DNA of 64,000 bases from Silene latifolia (Eukaryota; Streptophyta; Magnoliopsida; Caryophyllales; Caryophyllaceae). Position numbers and translations under genes: made by a program. Each line of letters starts with the position of its first letter. Within the stretch, counting starts at the first letter, position 1. Shown in pieces: positions 44,286 through 56,112 of this stretch. The DNA is taken from assembly GCF_048544455.1 (NCBI RefSeq), contig NC_133535.1, positions 84,630,120 through 84,694,119 on the forward strand. Direction: 5' to 3'. Below the pieces are notes generated by a model. The model worked only from the letters and a program-made list of their open reading frames with translations. It did no database searches and was not told the origin of the DNA.

Positions 44286-45996
44286 TGGTTCGTCGGTTTT
44301 GTTACTCGTCGTCAAAAGTTACCTAGACCAAAATAAAATTTATAACTTCACAAACTACTCTACTATTAGTAAAGAGGTAAGTAAAGGTCGGATCCAAGGG
44401 ACGGGTATTGATGTAGGATTTTCGATTGCAAATGTTTGTGTCTAAGGGTGTCACAATTTGGGTTGAGGTAGGAGTTCAACTAAGCTAAATATCAATGTAA
44501 ATAAGCAAGCAAGATGATTAAAATGAGATGTAAACAACTGATTAAAAGCACTAGGGTGTCATGGGTTCATAGGGGATTCATGGGATTTGATCATACAAAC
44601 ATGTTTTCTATTAGATGCAAGCAATAATTGTCGTGATGGGATCGAGTTAGTGTAAATTTTACAATCCATAGGAAGGTTTGGGTCCCGGAGCTGAATCGAT
44701 TAGATTTTACAACACCTACAAGTCGACTTAATCCTCCCTATCAAACTATATGCATGGTCTAATGAGACTCGAGTTGGTTTATGTCTTACAAGTCTCATTG
44801 AAAAGATAAGTGATGGGTAAAAAATGCAAGGATTCATAGGCTCGCATTTCATCAAACATAACATGTGCATAAGTTGAAATCACAACAAGCAAGCAAATTA
44901 ATTATGAAAGACTATTAGATTAAGCATGAATCAATCCCCATGTTGGTTTCCCCTAATTCCCCATTAACCCTAGTTAAGATGACTACTCACTCATTATCAA
45001 TTTTAGCATGCTAACAAGGTTGTCAATGATACTAGCAAGACAAAACATGATGAATAAATGAAGATGATTAACAATAATTAAAAGGGATTGAGAGAATTAT
45101 ACCTAAAGATGACTCCAAATAATAAAGCAAAGAATAATAGAAGTACTTGATGATTGATGGAAGGTTGTCAATCCTCCAAATAAACCCCAAATAATCTTCA
45201 GTTACCCAAAATAAATGATGAACAATAGAGAAATTAAGGAAAGATCAAGAAATGGGATTTGTATTAATGCTAAATTAAGAGATGATTACAAGATTAAGAT
45301 GAGATTAAGATTGCATAAGAAGAACATGATAATCTAATTAGTACAATGGGGTATTTATACTAAGGATTAGGTACATAAATTAGGGTTACTACGGGCTTAA
45401 ATGATGATTAAGACCCTTTATAAAAGTTGAGGAAGTGCTCCTCTCGAAGGAGATGCGCATATCCGTTTTCATAGTCTTTAAGAAATGCGCTCGTCCCAAG
45501 CAGCTTGGCTGAGGGACGGCTTGCACTGGAGAGGAATCTGAGCGGATTGGGGAAGGCGACGCTTGGATCGTCAGGCACCAAGATGAGCGTCTTGGCCACG
45601 GGACGCTCGGATTGTGGGAAGGCAGGACGCTCGTCCCGAGCACTGCGACGCTCGAATTGCTGGGCAGTCACTTCTTCTTCTTTTCTTTCTTCAACAATCC
45701 TCAAGGATCTTGTTGGATATGCAAGGATCTTTTCATCATTGCCCAATTTACTTCATTATCTACATAGGCCTTCTAGCATTGTCTTCCCTTTGATGCTTGG
45801 TCATTAGATTCAATCAATTTAGCTCCATTTTGCCATGAAAATGCAAGGTTCCTACTCCTTTCCTACCAAAGGATCAAAACCTCAAAGAATATGCAAAAAG
45901 AAAGACTAAAGATAGTAAATGACCCAATTATGCACTAAAAAGCATAGGAAGGAGGCTAATTCGGGGACTAAATATGCTCAAATATGAGTTACATCA
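44286..45996 (-). repeat. 5' LTR of element A
   Basis: 1711 bp. Minus-strand TATA box at 45352-45359. Motif cluster GACGCTCG/GAGCGGATT at about 45488-45660. Its outer end TGATGTAACT meets the H LTR at 45997. Confidence 0.92.
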
Positions 45997-46049
45997 CCGC
46001 TGCTATGTCTCGCAGATCGGATGGGCGTCGCAGGTGGCCCGTGTCCACA
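45997..46049 (+). repeat. Last 53 bp of the H 3' LTR
   Basis: CCGCTGCTATGTCTCGCAG followed by CAGGTGGCCCGTGTCCACA matches the LTR end seen in T (inverse of 2173-2260) with small changes. This marks the right border of H. Confidence 0.85.
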
Positions 46050-46711
46050 CCAGTATCCCTAACCACATGTTACTATCTACAAAAGCCAAACAATAGCACC
46101 CATCATGCTTATACAATATTCAACTTCTCAATTATTACTACCCACATGCTTTTATTCTATAACTTTACGTAAAAACAATAACATAATATACAACATGAAA
46201 CCCCTATTCACATGTTACTAACATAGCAACAGTAGAAAATCCTCTTCCATCACATAAACATGTTTTCCACATGAATTTCATATTCTCATGCAATTACTTA
46301 CTTCATCTTTTCAAACCAATTCATCGATCATATTCATACAATGCATTCATACAATTTATTCATCCAACATATTCATCCACCATATTCATCCAACCATATG
46401 AATATAAACGATAGTAAACTAGTAGCGATCCCAACAACTATTCATGATATTATAAACAATTACCTTCATCTTTTCCACCAAACCTTCATTCAACCACATA
46501 ACACCCATCCAACATATTCATATAAATGAAAGTAAACACATAGCAATCCCATGACACCCCATAGTGACCGGTTTAAAGTTGTAGGGCAAGTTCGCGCCTT
46601 TAGGACGTCTCCCAAGTCTTTTCATTAGCTTCTAATAACTCCTACCCGAGTTCATTTTAATTTGACTCTCTATGTTCATTGGGCTCATTAGTTACAGGTT
46701 CCAAAATCGTC

Positions 46712-46723
46712 GCTCTGATACCA
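46712..46723 (-). other. Primer binding site of M (initiator tRNA-Met)
   Basis: Minus-strand TGGTATCAGAGC five bases after the LTR end GGGGTGTCA. Confidence 0.85.
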
Positions 46724-46728
46724 CTTTA

Positions 46729-48020
46729 TGACACCCCCACATACCAAGGTGCCTTACCAAGACCACCCTAGCATGAGAGACCGTCACCATCTTGGTTACC
46801 CGAGGCAATGTATATCAAATTGACCATAAAGAAATATACTTTAGAGAAATAAGTTTAAGTGATTACATATCCAAAACCCAAAACTGTAAAGTGAAATACA
46901 TCTATTCCAAAATATCAAACCAACTGAAAGATATATAAGTTCAAGACACAGCGGAAGACTCTAGTGACACGTGATGACTCCATCCCAACTACCCCTCGCG
47001 CAATCTATATCATACCTGCTCAAAAACTGATCACCATCCCTGAATAGATCACCACAGTTTTTAAAACAATGATCGGGGTCAGTTTACTGTATAATCAAAA
47101 TGAGACAAGTACGAAAAGATAACCAGTTGTTCACCATCCACCTCCAACTCCCAATAACATCATGTAACTGAATACACACTAAAGTATGTAGTCCTGCCAG
47201 GGGGGGGACCGTAGCCTGGCCCACCTAAGCCACGCTCATCAATGAGCGATAACCCTGTTCATTAATGTGCACATCCTCTCTTGTGGCGGGTTCCACAAAG
47301 GGCGAAACTAGGGCGTGAAGCCACTTCCGCAAGTGACTCCACTCAGCCGAGGATGCGCCTCGCGAAAATCATAATCAACCATCTCAACACCAACACCAAA
47401 CTCCAATCCAACAACAGCAGTTAATCACAATATCAATTGTACAAAAAATTACATCACAATCATAAATCAATTAGCCGGTAAACCGAGAAGGGAAACCCTA
47501 CCTTCTCGTAATCTGTTATGCCGCAGCCAATTATAGAAATGCACAACGAGTAACACATCATCACCTAAAACAATGATAATCAACAATCAACAACACACAC
47601 GATAACCAAAACCCTAAACCCCTAAATTAACCCAACCTAGGGTTTGCTGACTTATAAGAATACCAATAGATCGACAAGGATAAGACACTTACTATGGCGA
47701 TTGACACGGAATAAGATGCTAGAACCTACAATCGACGACCTTTGCCTTGGAATTGATGAAGATGATTAGAGGAGAATGAAACGTAGTTTAGGTTTTGGAG
47801 GAAATGATTTTAGAATTGGCAAACGGCTTATATATAATATCTAATCATTTTAATCAAAACCGCGGAAATAACCCGTAACCGACCGGGTACTCAGTCGAGT
47901 ATAGAGTATACTCGGCCGAGTATTCCTGGACAGTAGTCTAACCAGAAACACACGATGCATTACTTAGTCGAGTAAGCCATATTCGGCCAAGTAAGAGACT
48001 TAGAAAACTGTAGTATTACA
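46729..48020 (-). repeat. 5' LTR of M
   Basis: 1292 bp, minus-strand ends TGTAATACTAC and GGGTGTCA. Minus-strand TATATAA at 47828-47834. Four sites of ACTCGGCCGAGTA type at 47888-47996 lie upstream of it: near 47888, 47909, 47962 and 47980. Confidence 0.8.
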
Positions 48021-50141
48021 CTAACTACATTAAAAACACAAAAAAATAACTATTAGTGAAGAGAGAATGGCAGGAATTAAAACAAGGATTGAAAAGTTAG
48101 CAAGAACTATCAATGTGATGGTTAATGCTATGAATGCAGTCATGAAAAGGATTCCAAACCCTGACCTATGGAGGAGACCGCCTGGTAGAGGCAAAGGTAG
48201 GGCCAGAGGGTTTCATGTGGGAGCAGAAAGGGGACAGCCACATCATGAAGAGGATTATGACTCAGATTCAGATGAAAGCATCAGAACATAAGAGGAGGCC
48301 TTTGAGCAAACAGACAAGCATCTAATGGTAGAGATTCCTGATTTTTCTGGTAGTCTTAACCCTGATGACTTACTAGAATGGAATAGGGATGTTGAAAATA
48401 TATTTGAGTATAAAAACTACAATGATGCTAAGGCTTTTAAGGTTGCTGTGTTAAAATTAAAGGGTATGCCTCATTGTGGTATAATAAAGTTAAACACCAG
48501 AGATTAAGGGAAGGGAAGGAACCTGTTAAATCTTGTTACAAACTTAAAAAGAAATTATTGGATAGGTTTGTCACCAAGACTATACTCAGGATTTGTTCAT
48601 TAAGTTGTCTAATCTTAGGCAGGATGAGAGACCCATTGAAACTTATTTAAGGGAATTTGAACAATTAACCTTGCAATGTGAGATTAATGAGAAACCTGAG
48701 CAAAAGGATTGCTAGGTTTTTAGAAGGGCTTGATAAAAACATTGCTACCAAGGTTAGGATGCAACCACTATGGTCATATGATGATGTTGTTAACCTAGCA
48801 CTCAGAGTGGAAAAAATGGTAAAGTCCAAACCTGCTGCACCCAAATCATAACCTGTTTATAGGCCCTACACTGGTGTTAAGATTGTTGAGACACCCAAAC
48901 CAGTGTCCCAAGCAGGAGGAGACAAGGGGAAGGCACCCATGTTCCCTAAGTCTAACTCACCTTTGACCAAGGAGAAGATTAAGTGCTTCTAATGCCAAGG
49001 GTGTGGTCATTTCAGGAAGGATTGTCCTTCCAAGAGAGCACTAACAACAACGGAGGTAGAGGAGTGGGAAAAGGAGGTCTCAGTTGAATATGAGCAAAAG
49101 GATCCTGTGATTGAGGAGACAACCCTTGAGGAGGAATCCACCCAGGACATGGTCATGGCTCATCCTGATACAGGCCATAGTCTGGGTTTATGGAGAGTGA
49201 TGCACTCTCAACATGCACCTTTGGAGGAGGATCAGAGGTCCCTCATTTTAAAATTTTATGGCTGCGTGTCACCTGTTAAAATTTCATGGTAGCAAAGGTC
49301 AAGGTTGACAAACAATGTTTGGTTCCATTCTAAATTGGCAATGTTTATAAAGATGAGATCTTGTGTGATGTAGTCCCCATGGATGCATGTCACCTGTTAC
49401 TAGGGAGGCCATGGAAGTTTGATAAGAATTCAGTCCATCAGGGGAAGAGCAACACCTATTACTTTAAGCAAGGCGGCAGAAAAAATACATTGACTCCTTT
49501 ACCATCTAATTAGAAGAACTATGGGAGTCCAAGTGTGACTGATGGGCTTAATGGGGTTTTATTCCTATTTGAAGCAGAAATGGTCAAGGAAATACAACAA
49601 GAACAGCCTGTTCTCAACTTGTTGTCCAAGGAAATACAGGAGGATGTGGAGCACTAACTACCAGCAGAAGTCAGAGCATTGCTAGAGTAATACCAGGATG
49701 TCTTTCGTGTTGAGTTGCCTAGTGGCTTGTCTCCACTAAGAGGGATTAAGCACTGGATTAACCTTGTGCCAGGATCTGTACTCCCTAACAGGACTGCATA
49801 TAGGTGTGATCCTAATGCTATAAAAGAACTACAGAAACAAATTGATGAATTGATGAGCAAGGGATTTGTGAGAGAATCTCTGAGCCCTTGTGCTGTCCCA
49901 ACACTGCTGGTTCCTAAGAAAGATGGCACCTGGAGGATGTGTATTGATTGCAGGGCCATCAACAGCATCACAGTCAAGTATAGGCTTCCCATACCTAGAC
50001 TTGATGACATGCTGGATGAGTTAAGTGGCACCGGAATCTTTTCTAAAATTGATCTTAGGCAAGGCTATCACTAGGTGAGAATCTGGGAAGGTGATGAGTG
50101 GAAGACTGCTTTCAAGACAAAACAAGGACTCTTTCAAGCGA
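48021..50141 (+). pseudogene. gag-pol: Fragment G: Ty3/Gypsy gag-protease-RT remnant
   Basis: Gag starts at ATG 48067 with a basic/acidic N-part, then IPDFSGSLNPDDLLEWNRDVE (capsid start), and, through several stops and shifts (for example 48289-48291, near 48505, 48850, 48993), a knuckle of C-x2-C-x4-H-x4-C form near 48985-49025. The protease end is seen in CHLLLGRPWKFD (about 49388). RT begins at 49715 (LSPLRGIKHWINLVPG) with VPKKDGTWRMCIDCRAIN and IFSKIDLRQGYH, a TAG at 50072-50074, and is cut at about 50141, before the YVDD box, by H2. It looks like a chromovirus-type element; the lineage is a guess from gag and protease style. Confidence 0.85.
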
Positions 50142-50599
50142 AGGAATTAAAAACCGTCACTTCTTCACCAAAGCAAAATAACGATATTCCAATTTGTTAT
50201 TTACACAATTTCAGACGACGGAATTAAAAGCCATCACCTTTTTCAAACAAAAACAGGATAGTGAAATTCAAATTCACTCCTCCTCTAAAATTTCAAATCA
50301 CAAGAAGACGGGATTAGAACCGCTATCTCCCAAACAAACATCGAATGGCGGAATTCACATCTGCTATTTCTATAAACTACGAACAACGGCAGTAAAAATG
50401 GTTACCTCTCTTCAAAATTCGAAATCACCGCCGTCCACAGGAGCCAGGCTCAAGCATATCTCTTTCCGGCGCCACAAACATCCAATGTAAACACTGAAAT
50501 TCCCCAGCAGCATATCAGAGACCTCCCCACGGAGCCCACTAACTCAACAATTTCTCGAAATAAGCCCGTCCAACATGACTATTTCCCGCAATCGATCAT

Positions 50600-50900
50600 T
50601 CGCCTTCAACATGGCTGGCGAGCCTCAAAACGCACCTTCAACATGGCTGGCAAGTCTCAAAACGCACCTTCAACATGGCTGGCGAGCCTCAAAACGCGCC
50701 TTCAATATGGCTGGCGAGCCTCTAAACGCGCCTTCAGCATGGCTGGCGAGCCTCAAAATGCACCTTCAACATGGCTGGCGAGCCTCAAAACGTAATCTCA
50801 ACGCGGCTGACGAGCCCTTTCGTATCTGCAACATGGCTGGCGAGCCTTCGTGCGCAAACAAGAAACAATTCAAGGACATATCCCGAAGATGCCTCAGGTC
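50600..50900. repeat. 32-bp array in H2
   Basis: About eight units of CATGGCTGGCGAGCCTCAA plus CGCACCTTCAA. Unit length and core agree with the H array; the spacer differs (AAAACGCACC versus ACAACGCACA). Confidence 0.88.
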
Positions 50901-53116
50901 TGACTCCTTTCTATGGCTGGTGAGCCTTTGTACGTAGTCTAACGGACTTTAAACGACCCACACGGACAGTCGACATACTCTAAACTGTTCCCGACGATAA
51001 AACATTTTTAAAACTTTTCAAAAGTACCTGAAGTGTTTAATGCACGACGACGGGGTCGCAATGACCCTAACTAGAGTCAAAACCGACACCGGACTAGAAA
51101 TTGACTCAAAATTCAAATCCCGACTCCAACAACGAGTCAAACACAAAAAACAAACATTATAAAGCTTCTATGTTAAGTATACACGGTATACTTGAATGGT
51201 CAAATACAAAAATCATGCCATCCAAACCATAGGATAGAACAAATCATGATTTCAAATGCGTGATAGTGACAAGACAGCTCGAAGACCCGCGAAATGGCTC
51301 GCGCCTCTTCGAGTAGCCCATGCGGCCACGTCTCTCAAAATGCACACAACCACTCAATTCTCTATAAATACCCCTCAAATGCCACAATTTGAAGGTACAT
51401 GAGTTTCCTCCCTCTTATTTCTCCTTTAAAATTCTAGACGAGACTTCTCAAGTCACAAACCGACACATATTTTCGACCTACCGATCGGAAATACGAGCCA
51501 TACAAGTCATACACTTGACCGACCATCTCGACCAACTACACAATCACTAAACTAAACTAAACACTTTTTACATTGCTAAAGCGGTTTTCAACCGAGTTTT
51601 CCGCCTTAACAAGTTTTTACACTTCCGTCGATTTCTCGTTTTCAACCTAGCATGTAAGTGTGTGGGTGTAATTATTCCTCTTCTTTCATATCTTTTTATC
51701 TGTTTTTATGACCTTAACATGCTAGAACATGCATAATATGGTTCAAAATACGGATCGAATGAGCCAAAATCGAGTTTTGACCTGAAACAGAAGCAGTCAC
51801 CACTAGGTGCCTCGCGCCTCAATGGGTTATCCAGGTCAGAACTCAAATGTGTTTGAGTTCATTCTTTCCATTTTCATTTCATTTTGTAACCGGTTTTTAC
51901 CATTTCAAATCATTTTTATGATAAACGTTTTAACCATAAATCATGTTCGTCCTTGGTTCCACATACCATGACGGTTTAATCCGAGTTTCGGTTATAATAT
52001 TTGGTTAATTACATTTTAAAAGGTATTTTAAAACCTTTTATTCATTTCTTTACATTTCAAAAACAACCTTATTAGTCATACATGCATAATCATCCTTGGT
52101 TCCATATACAATGTCGGTTTAAACCCGAGTACGATGATAAACATAAGCTAATTACAAATAATGAACTTAACACAATTAGTTCATAATCAACATTTTTCAA
52201 AACTATTCATGTCAAGCTTGCAAAACCGAACCCGACATCGAATATCGTCAGTACAATGATGATTATTCAAGTTCCGTTCTTCATATTAACACAAAAGCGG
52301 CCTGAATGAACTTTTCAAACGGAAATAGGTTCAAACACCCTTTTACAAACCGTTTTACAAATGTTTTCAACAGTCAGGAGACGTCCTTATGGATCGTCTA
52401 CTGCCTCGCAGGTAAACAGGCCAACTGATTCCCAGTTTTCGAACCATGACATGGCCCTATCCATCACCCTAAGGCTTGCGCCTCAATAGGCTGCCTGGTG
52501 CAGGCCCTGCTTCCTTTCCAACATTCGCCTAGGACGATCCCGACTTCGGTTAAGCCGAATACACGACGGATCAGATGGCAGGCCTTACTTTTTACTTTGT
52601 ATTTGACAAACGCCTTTCTAAGACAAATGGATCACGTTATACACCATAAACCTAACTCGGTAAATGGATGTTTAATTTCCGTCCTGCATGCAAATCAAAA
52701 TTAAATCCAACTTGACATCAATTACTTGATATTTGGATAAACAACCGACATAGAAAGTTCACATGTTAGGTTTAAACTTGTGGATGCGCATTCATGCATT
52801 TACCTGTTTTATCAACTTTTGCATTCAACCAACCAAAATCGATCAGTAGAGGCCGCTACCGCGGGCGGGATTGGGTGTCCGATTAAAGGGCTTCCCAATA
52901 CGTACCTTCACCTCTTACTCAGAAACTTTTGATTGTGGACAACCTTATTCAGGGCGAACGAGACTAATTCTAGAGATTGGATGCTAAAGAGGGACAACTC
53001 CTTATCTTTAGTACCTATGTCAAACACCGCTTTTTGCTTTGGTTGACCTAGGTATAAAGTGGATTCGAACGGGTTCCAAGCATCCCACAAATGCTTGGTG
53101 GCGACTCAGAACATCT

Positions 53117-53121
53117 CTAAC
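53117..53121. repeat. Left target-site duplication of element C (CTAAC)
   Basis: CTAAC is repeated at 61988-61992. The flanks together read as ordinary H-family LTR. Confidence 0.95.
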
Positions 53122-54103
53122 TGTTGGGGCTGGTGTCCTTTACAGTTAGTGCAAGGACTTATAAATCTCTAAAAGGATCAAAGGGTATACTTTTGTATCA
53201 TAATCAGTTGGTCCACGTTTATCAATAACGGTTGGCTTGCTAGATAAGTTTGACGTTATTGTCATACAGATGGCGGTGATCAACTGGTCCCTAAAAGTCA
53301 CACCTATAGGATACGTTTGAGAGATGTGACGGTATGAAAATACAGTCATGTAGATGCCAAATTTGACTAACCAGTTAGTCTGAGTTATTTGACTAATATT
53401 TAGTCAAAATATGATGTTGAGATATTTTATTTAATACGGATTAAATAATAATGGCTAAGACGAATTAAGCGGTTAATTCGTAAAATTGAATATAAGCGTT
53501 TTATATTTAATTAAATGTATATTGAATATAATTATACAATATTGTCTTTGTCGGACATGTATTAATAATTCAACTAATCCGTGTTATTAGTTGATGTTTT
53601 AATATCCGATAACCGATGACAGTTTATAATAAACACCGCGTCGTATACATTTTAGCCTCGGACCACGAGTTAAACATAAGGAGAAAATGGAAGCCCATTT
53701 CCTCCTTGATCCACTCGGCCAAACCGAGATTAGGAGAACAAAAGGAGAGCTCCTCCTCTTGTTTAACCTAATCATTCATTTTGCAAAACAAAATTAGGGT
53801 TTTGAGAAAGTGCCTCTCGAAATTCGGATCTCTCATCCAACACAAACTCACAAAACAATCCTCTCAATATTGCAAGGCAATTAGAGGATTCACTCTAGCA
53901 CAAGGGCATTTCTCGGACAATCTTGGGTGCAACATTTAGGAGGAGATCTACTTTGATCTCTCATTGCCATTTTGCACTAGGACCGAAGGTTATTTCTAAT
54001 TTTTATCGTTTCATTATGTTTTTCGTTTTATGACCATAATCACATGTAAATTTTGCGTTATAATCCTTATATTTAGAGGGTGTTATACGGATATAACCCT
54101 TCA
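53122..54103 (+). repeat. 5' LTR of C
   Basis: 982 bp, TGTTGGGGC to ACCCTTCA, same as 61006-61987. Confidence 0.96.
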
Positions 54104-54105
54104 AG

Positions 54106-54117
54106 TGGTATCAGAGC
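54106..54117 (+). other. Primer binding site of C (initiator tRNA-Met)
   Basis: TGGTATCAGAGC two bases after the LTR, the usual Copia site. Confidence 0.93.
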
Positions 54118-54745
54118 GAGGCCACGTAAATTTTTATATGTGTTTTTCATCAAACGATTTTTGAATCGATAATTTTTGGTTAAAAATTGTCTCGGCTGCA
54201 ATTTTTTTTTCCCTCGGCACAATTTTTTTTTTTTGCCCTCGGCAATGTTTTTAATTGCTGCGTTTTTTTTTGTGTTTTGTGCCTTGGAATCCGTGTTAAG
54301 TTTACACGGTGATGTTTGTCTTTTGTTTTGTTTTCATTTTCGATCTTTACATATTGTATTGTAATCGATATTCATTGCAATATGTTAAAGATCGATCAAA
54401 ATGATTGCATAAAATTTCGTGTGGCTAATTTTTTTTTAGAAAACCGTGTGGCCTTCATGTACACGGCCTGTTTTCTGTTTTTTTTGCATTAATTTGCGTG
54501 CCACACAATTTTGTTAGATCGTTCGATCTCTTGTTTTCAATCGTTCTTCACATGTTGTAATTTTAACCGATAATTATTGCAATATGTTGAAGATGTAACA
54601 ATTGTAATTTGATTTCTATACGGATTAAATTAAAATTGCAATTGTGTTTTATCAAACCGTTTTGTTTTGAACTCTTGTTGCTCTCGTTTTAGCCGATTGA
54701 TTTTTTTTTTTTGGCCTTTTTAGGCTCTCGGCTTTTCAGCCTTTA

Positions 54746-54778
<33 letters not shown>

Positions 54779-56112
54779 TTTCTGGTACTGTTCACGTACA
54801 GCAGTAAAGGAAAAAAAAAAAAATTTTTTGTTTTTTTTTTTCGGCCATTTATGCATAAAACGGATTTATGCTCTCGCTTGAAAGTGAAACGGTTCACCCA
54901 CGAACAATCAAATTACTTTAAAACGATTTAAAGTAACGGATTATCACGAATTAAATTTAACTTGACTAAAGCGGTTTTGTCATATAATTTTAATTATCTT
55001 TGGTGGTTTGGATAAATTTAACATAATTACGGAATTATGTCACGAACAAATTTAATTTAGTTGATGCATTTTATTTATCGTTCTTGTTTAATTTGAATGC
55101 TTTTAATTACGTATTTATTTATTTTTGCAAACGGTTGTAACTTAGTGTGGCCTTAGTAGAACGTGTTACCGTAATGATGGAACACGGTCTTGGTTGTATT
55201 TTGTGATCTCGTATCTCCATTTTTATTTCTTTTAATTACAGTTTTTATTTAGAACGTAAATAGGTTTATATTTGTAAATTTTAAATTGTAATCTTTGAGA
55301 AGACCAAAGATGGAGACCGGATGCTCACTCCCGCTACATGGATCAAGATGGAACATCAAGACTAGCTTCTCGGGTCCAACGGTGGATTCCAAAGTTGTTT
55401 TATGTTTTATTTTACTAGGATAGGCCACACTAGGAATTTTTATTTACGTATTGCATTCATTTATTTATTTTATCGTAACGATAGTATGCATCATTTTCCG
55501 CCTAAAAACCAAACCACCTAATTATTGCATGAAAACTGACACATATAGAGGTCACGAGTTAGTTTTCTTTGACATTCTCATGTCACACGTTTTTTAAGCC
55601 ATCACCCAAATTAATTCAATCACGCAGACGCTAGTTATTCGTTCACTTAATATGAATTATAATTTAGTTGATGGGATCTTCCTCATATAAACAAAAATTG
55701 AGAACGGTCTTTATAGGTCAAACTCCAATGAGTCCCTTCTTCGTCGGTAGGCATAATATGACCCCTTCTACGTCGGGTAAGTTGGAACCGATTGACCTAT
55801 TTTATCTCAACACTATGGTCACTCGTACGATCCTGTGACTATGGTGGACTATAGATAGGATTTACGGAAATCTATCGACCAAGATTTCTTACGGAAGAAT
55901 TAGCTAAACAGTTGGCTTATCAATTTACAGAAATTGAGTCTTGGGATCACTTGTATCATTCTTGAGGGAGATCAATTATGCAAGTGCGAGAGTCTACATG
56001 TTAAAATGAATTTTAAAATAGACTTAAATCACCTCGATGAGTTGCTTATTTCGTTTTTGTTTTTCTTTCTTTTTCAGTGTAGATCACGTTCACATAAACT
56101 GCTAATAACAAA
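54118..56112. other. Leader of element C
   Basis: No gene supported. It is T-rich with homopolymers: a run of 29 A at 54748-54776, and mixed A and T runs near 54810-54840. A short inverted repeat CTGTTCACGTACAGCAG region follows the A run. Confidence 0.7.

Larger units (their letters stand above)
33724..45996 (-). mobile_element. Element A: Athila-like element in partial tandem form
   Basis: On the minus strand: 5' LTR (45996-44286), primer site, gag-protease, ORF1, polypurine tract, second LTR (36694-34983), second primer site, and a second gag cut off at 33724. That is LTR, internal, LTR, part internal. RT, RNase H and integrase are missing from the 7.6 kb internal part. A sits in the H 3' LTR; the right border (45996/45997) looks like a normal insertion end, the left border is a deletion joint. 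Confidence 0.88.
46050..48020 (-). mobile_element. Element M: 5' LTR and leader of a minus-strand LTR element
   Basis: LTR at 46729-48020 and an initiator-Met primer site at 46712-46723. The internal leader runs to 46050, where H abuts it; the rest of M lies to the left of H or is lost. No gag seen in the remaining 660 bp. M in turn lies next to fragment G. Confidence 0.75.
50142..53121 (+). mobile_element. Element H2: 5'-truncated H-family 3' end with internal deletion
   Basis: Starts inside the CGACGGNATTAAAANCGTC array, passes through a 32-bp array (50600-50900) and CGAAGATGCCTCAGG, then jumps near 50998 from internal sequence directly into LTR sequence. About 310 bp present in H (31235-31545), including the polypurine tract and LTR start, are missing. 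The LTR continues to 53121, where C is inserted, and ends at about 62130. TATA box 51363-51370. Confidence 0.85.

Noticed and set aside
33724..45996. Segmental duplication of a host locus (33.7-36.7 kb against 43.0-46.0 kb)
   Set aside because: The duplicated part is exactly LTR plus primer site plus gag start, as expected for a tandem retroelement.
46712..46723. tRNA gene fragment
   Set aside because: Only the 12-base complement to the initiator-Met 3' end is present, at the exact place for a primer binding site.
54748..54776. Poly(A) tail of a LINE, SINE or processed pseudogene
   Set aside because: No target duplication and no recognisable retroposed body next to it; it lies in the Copia leader.
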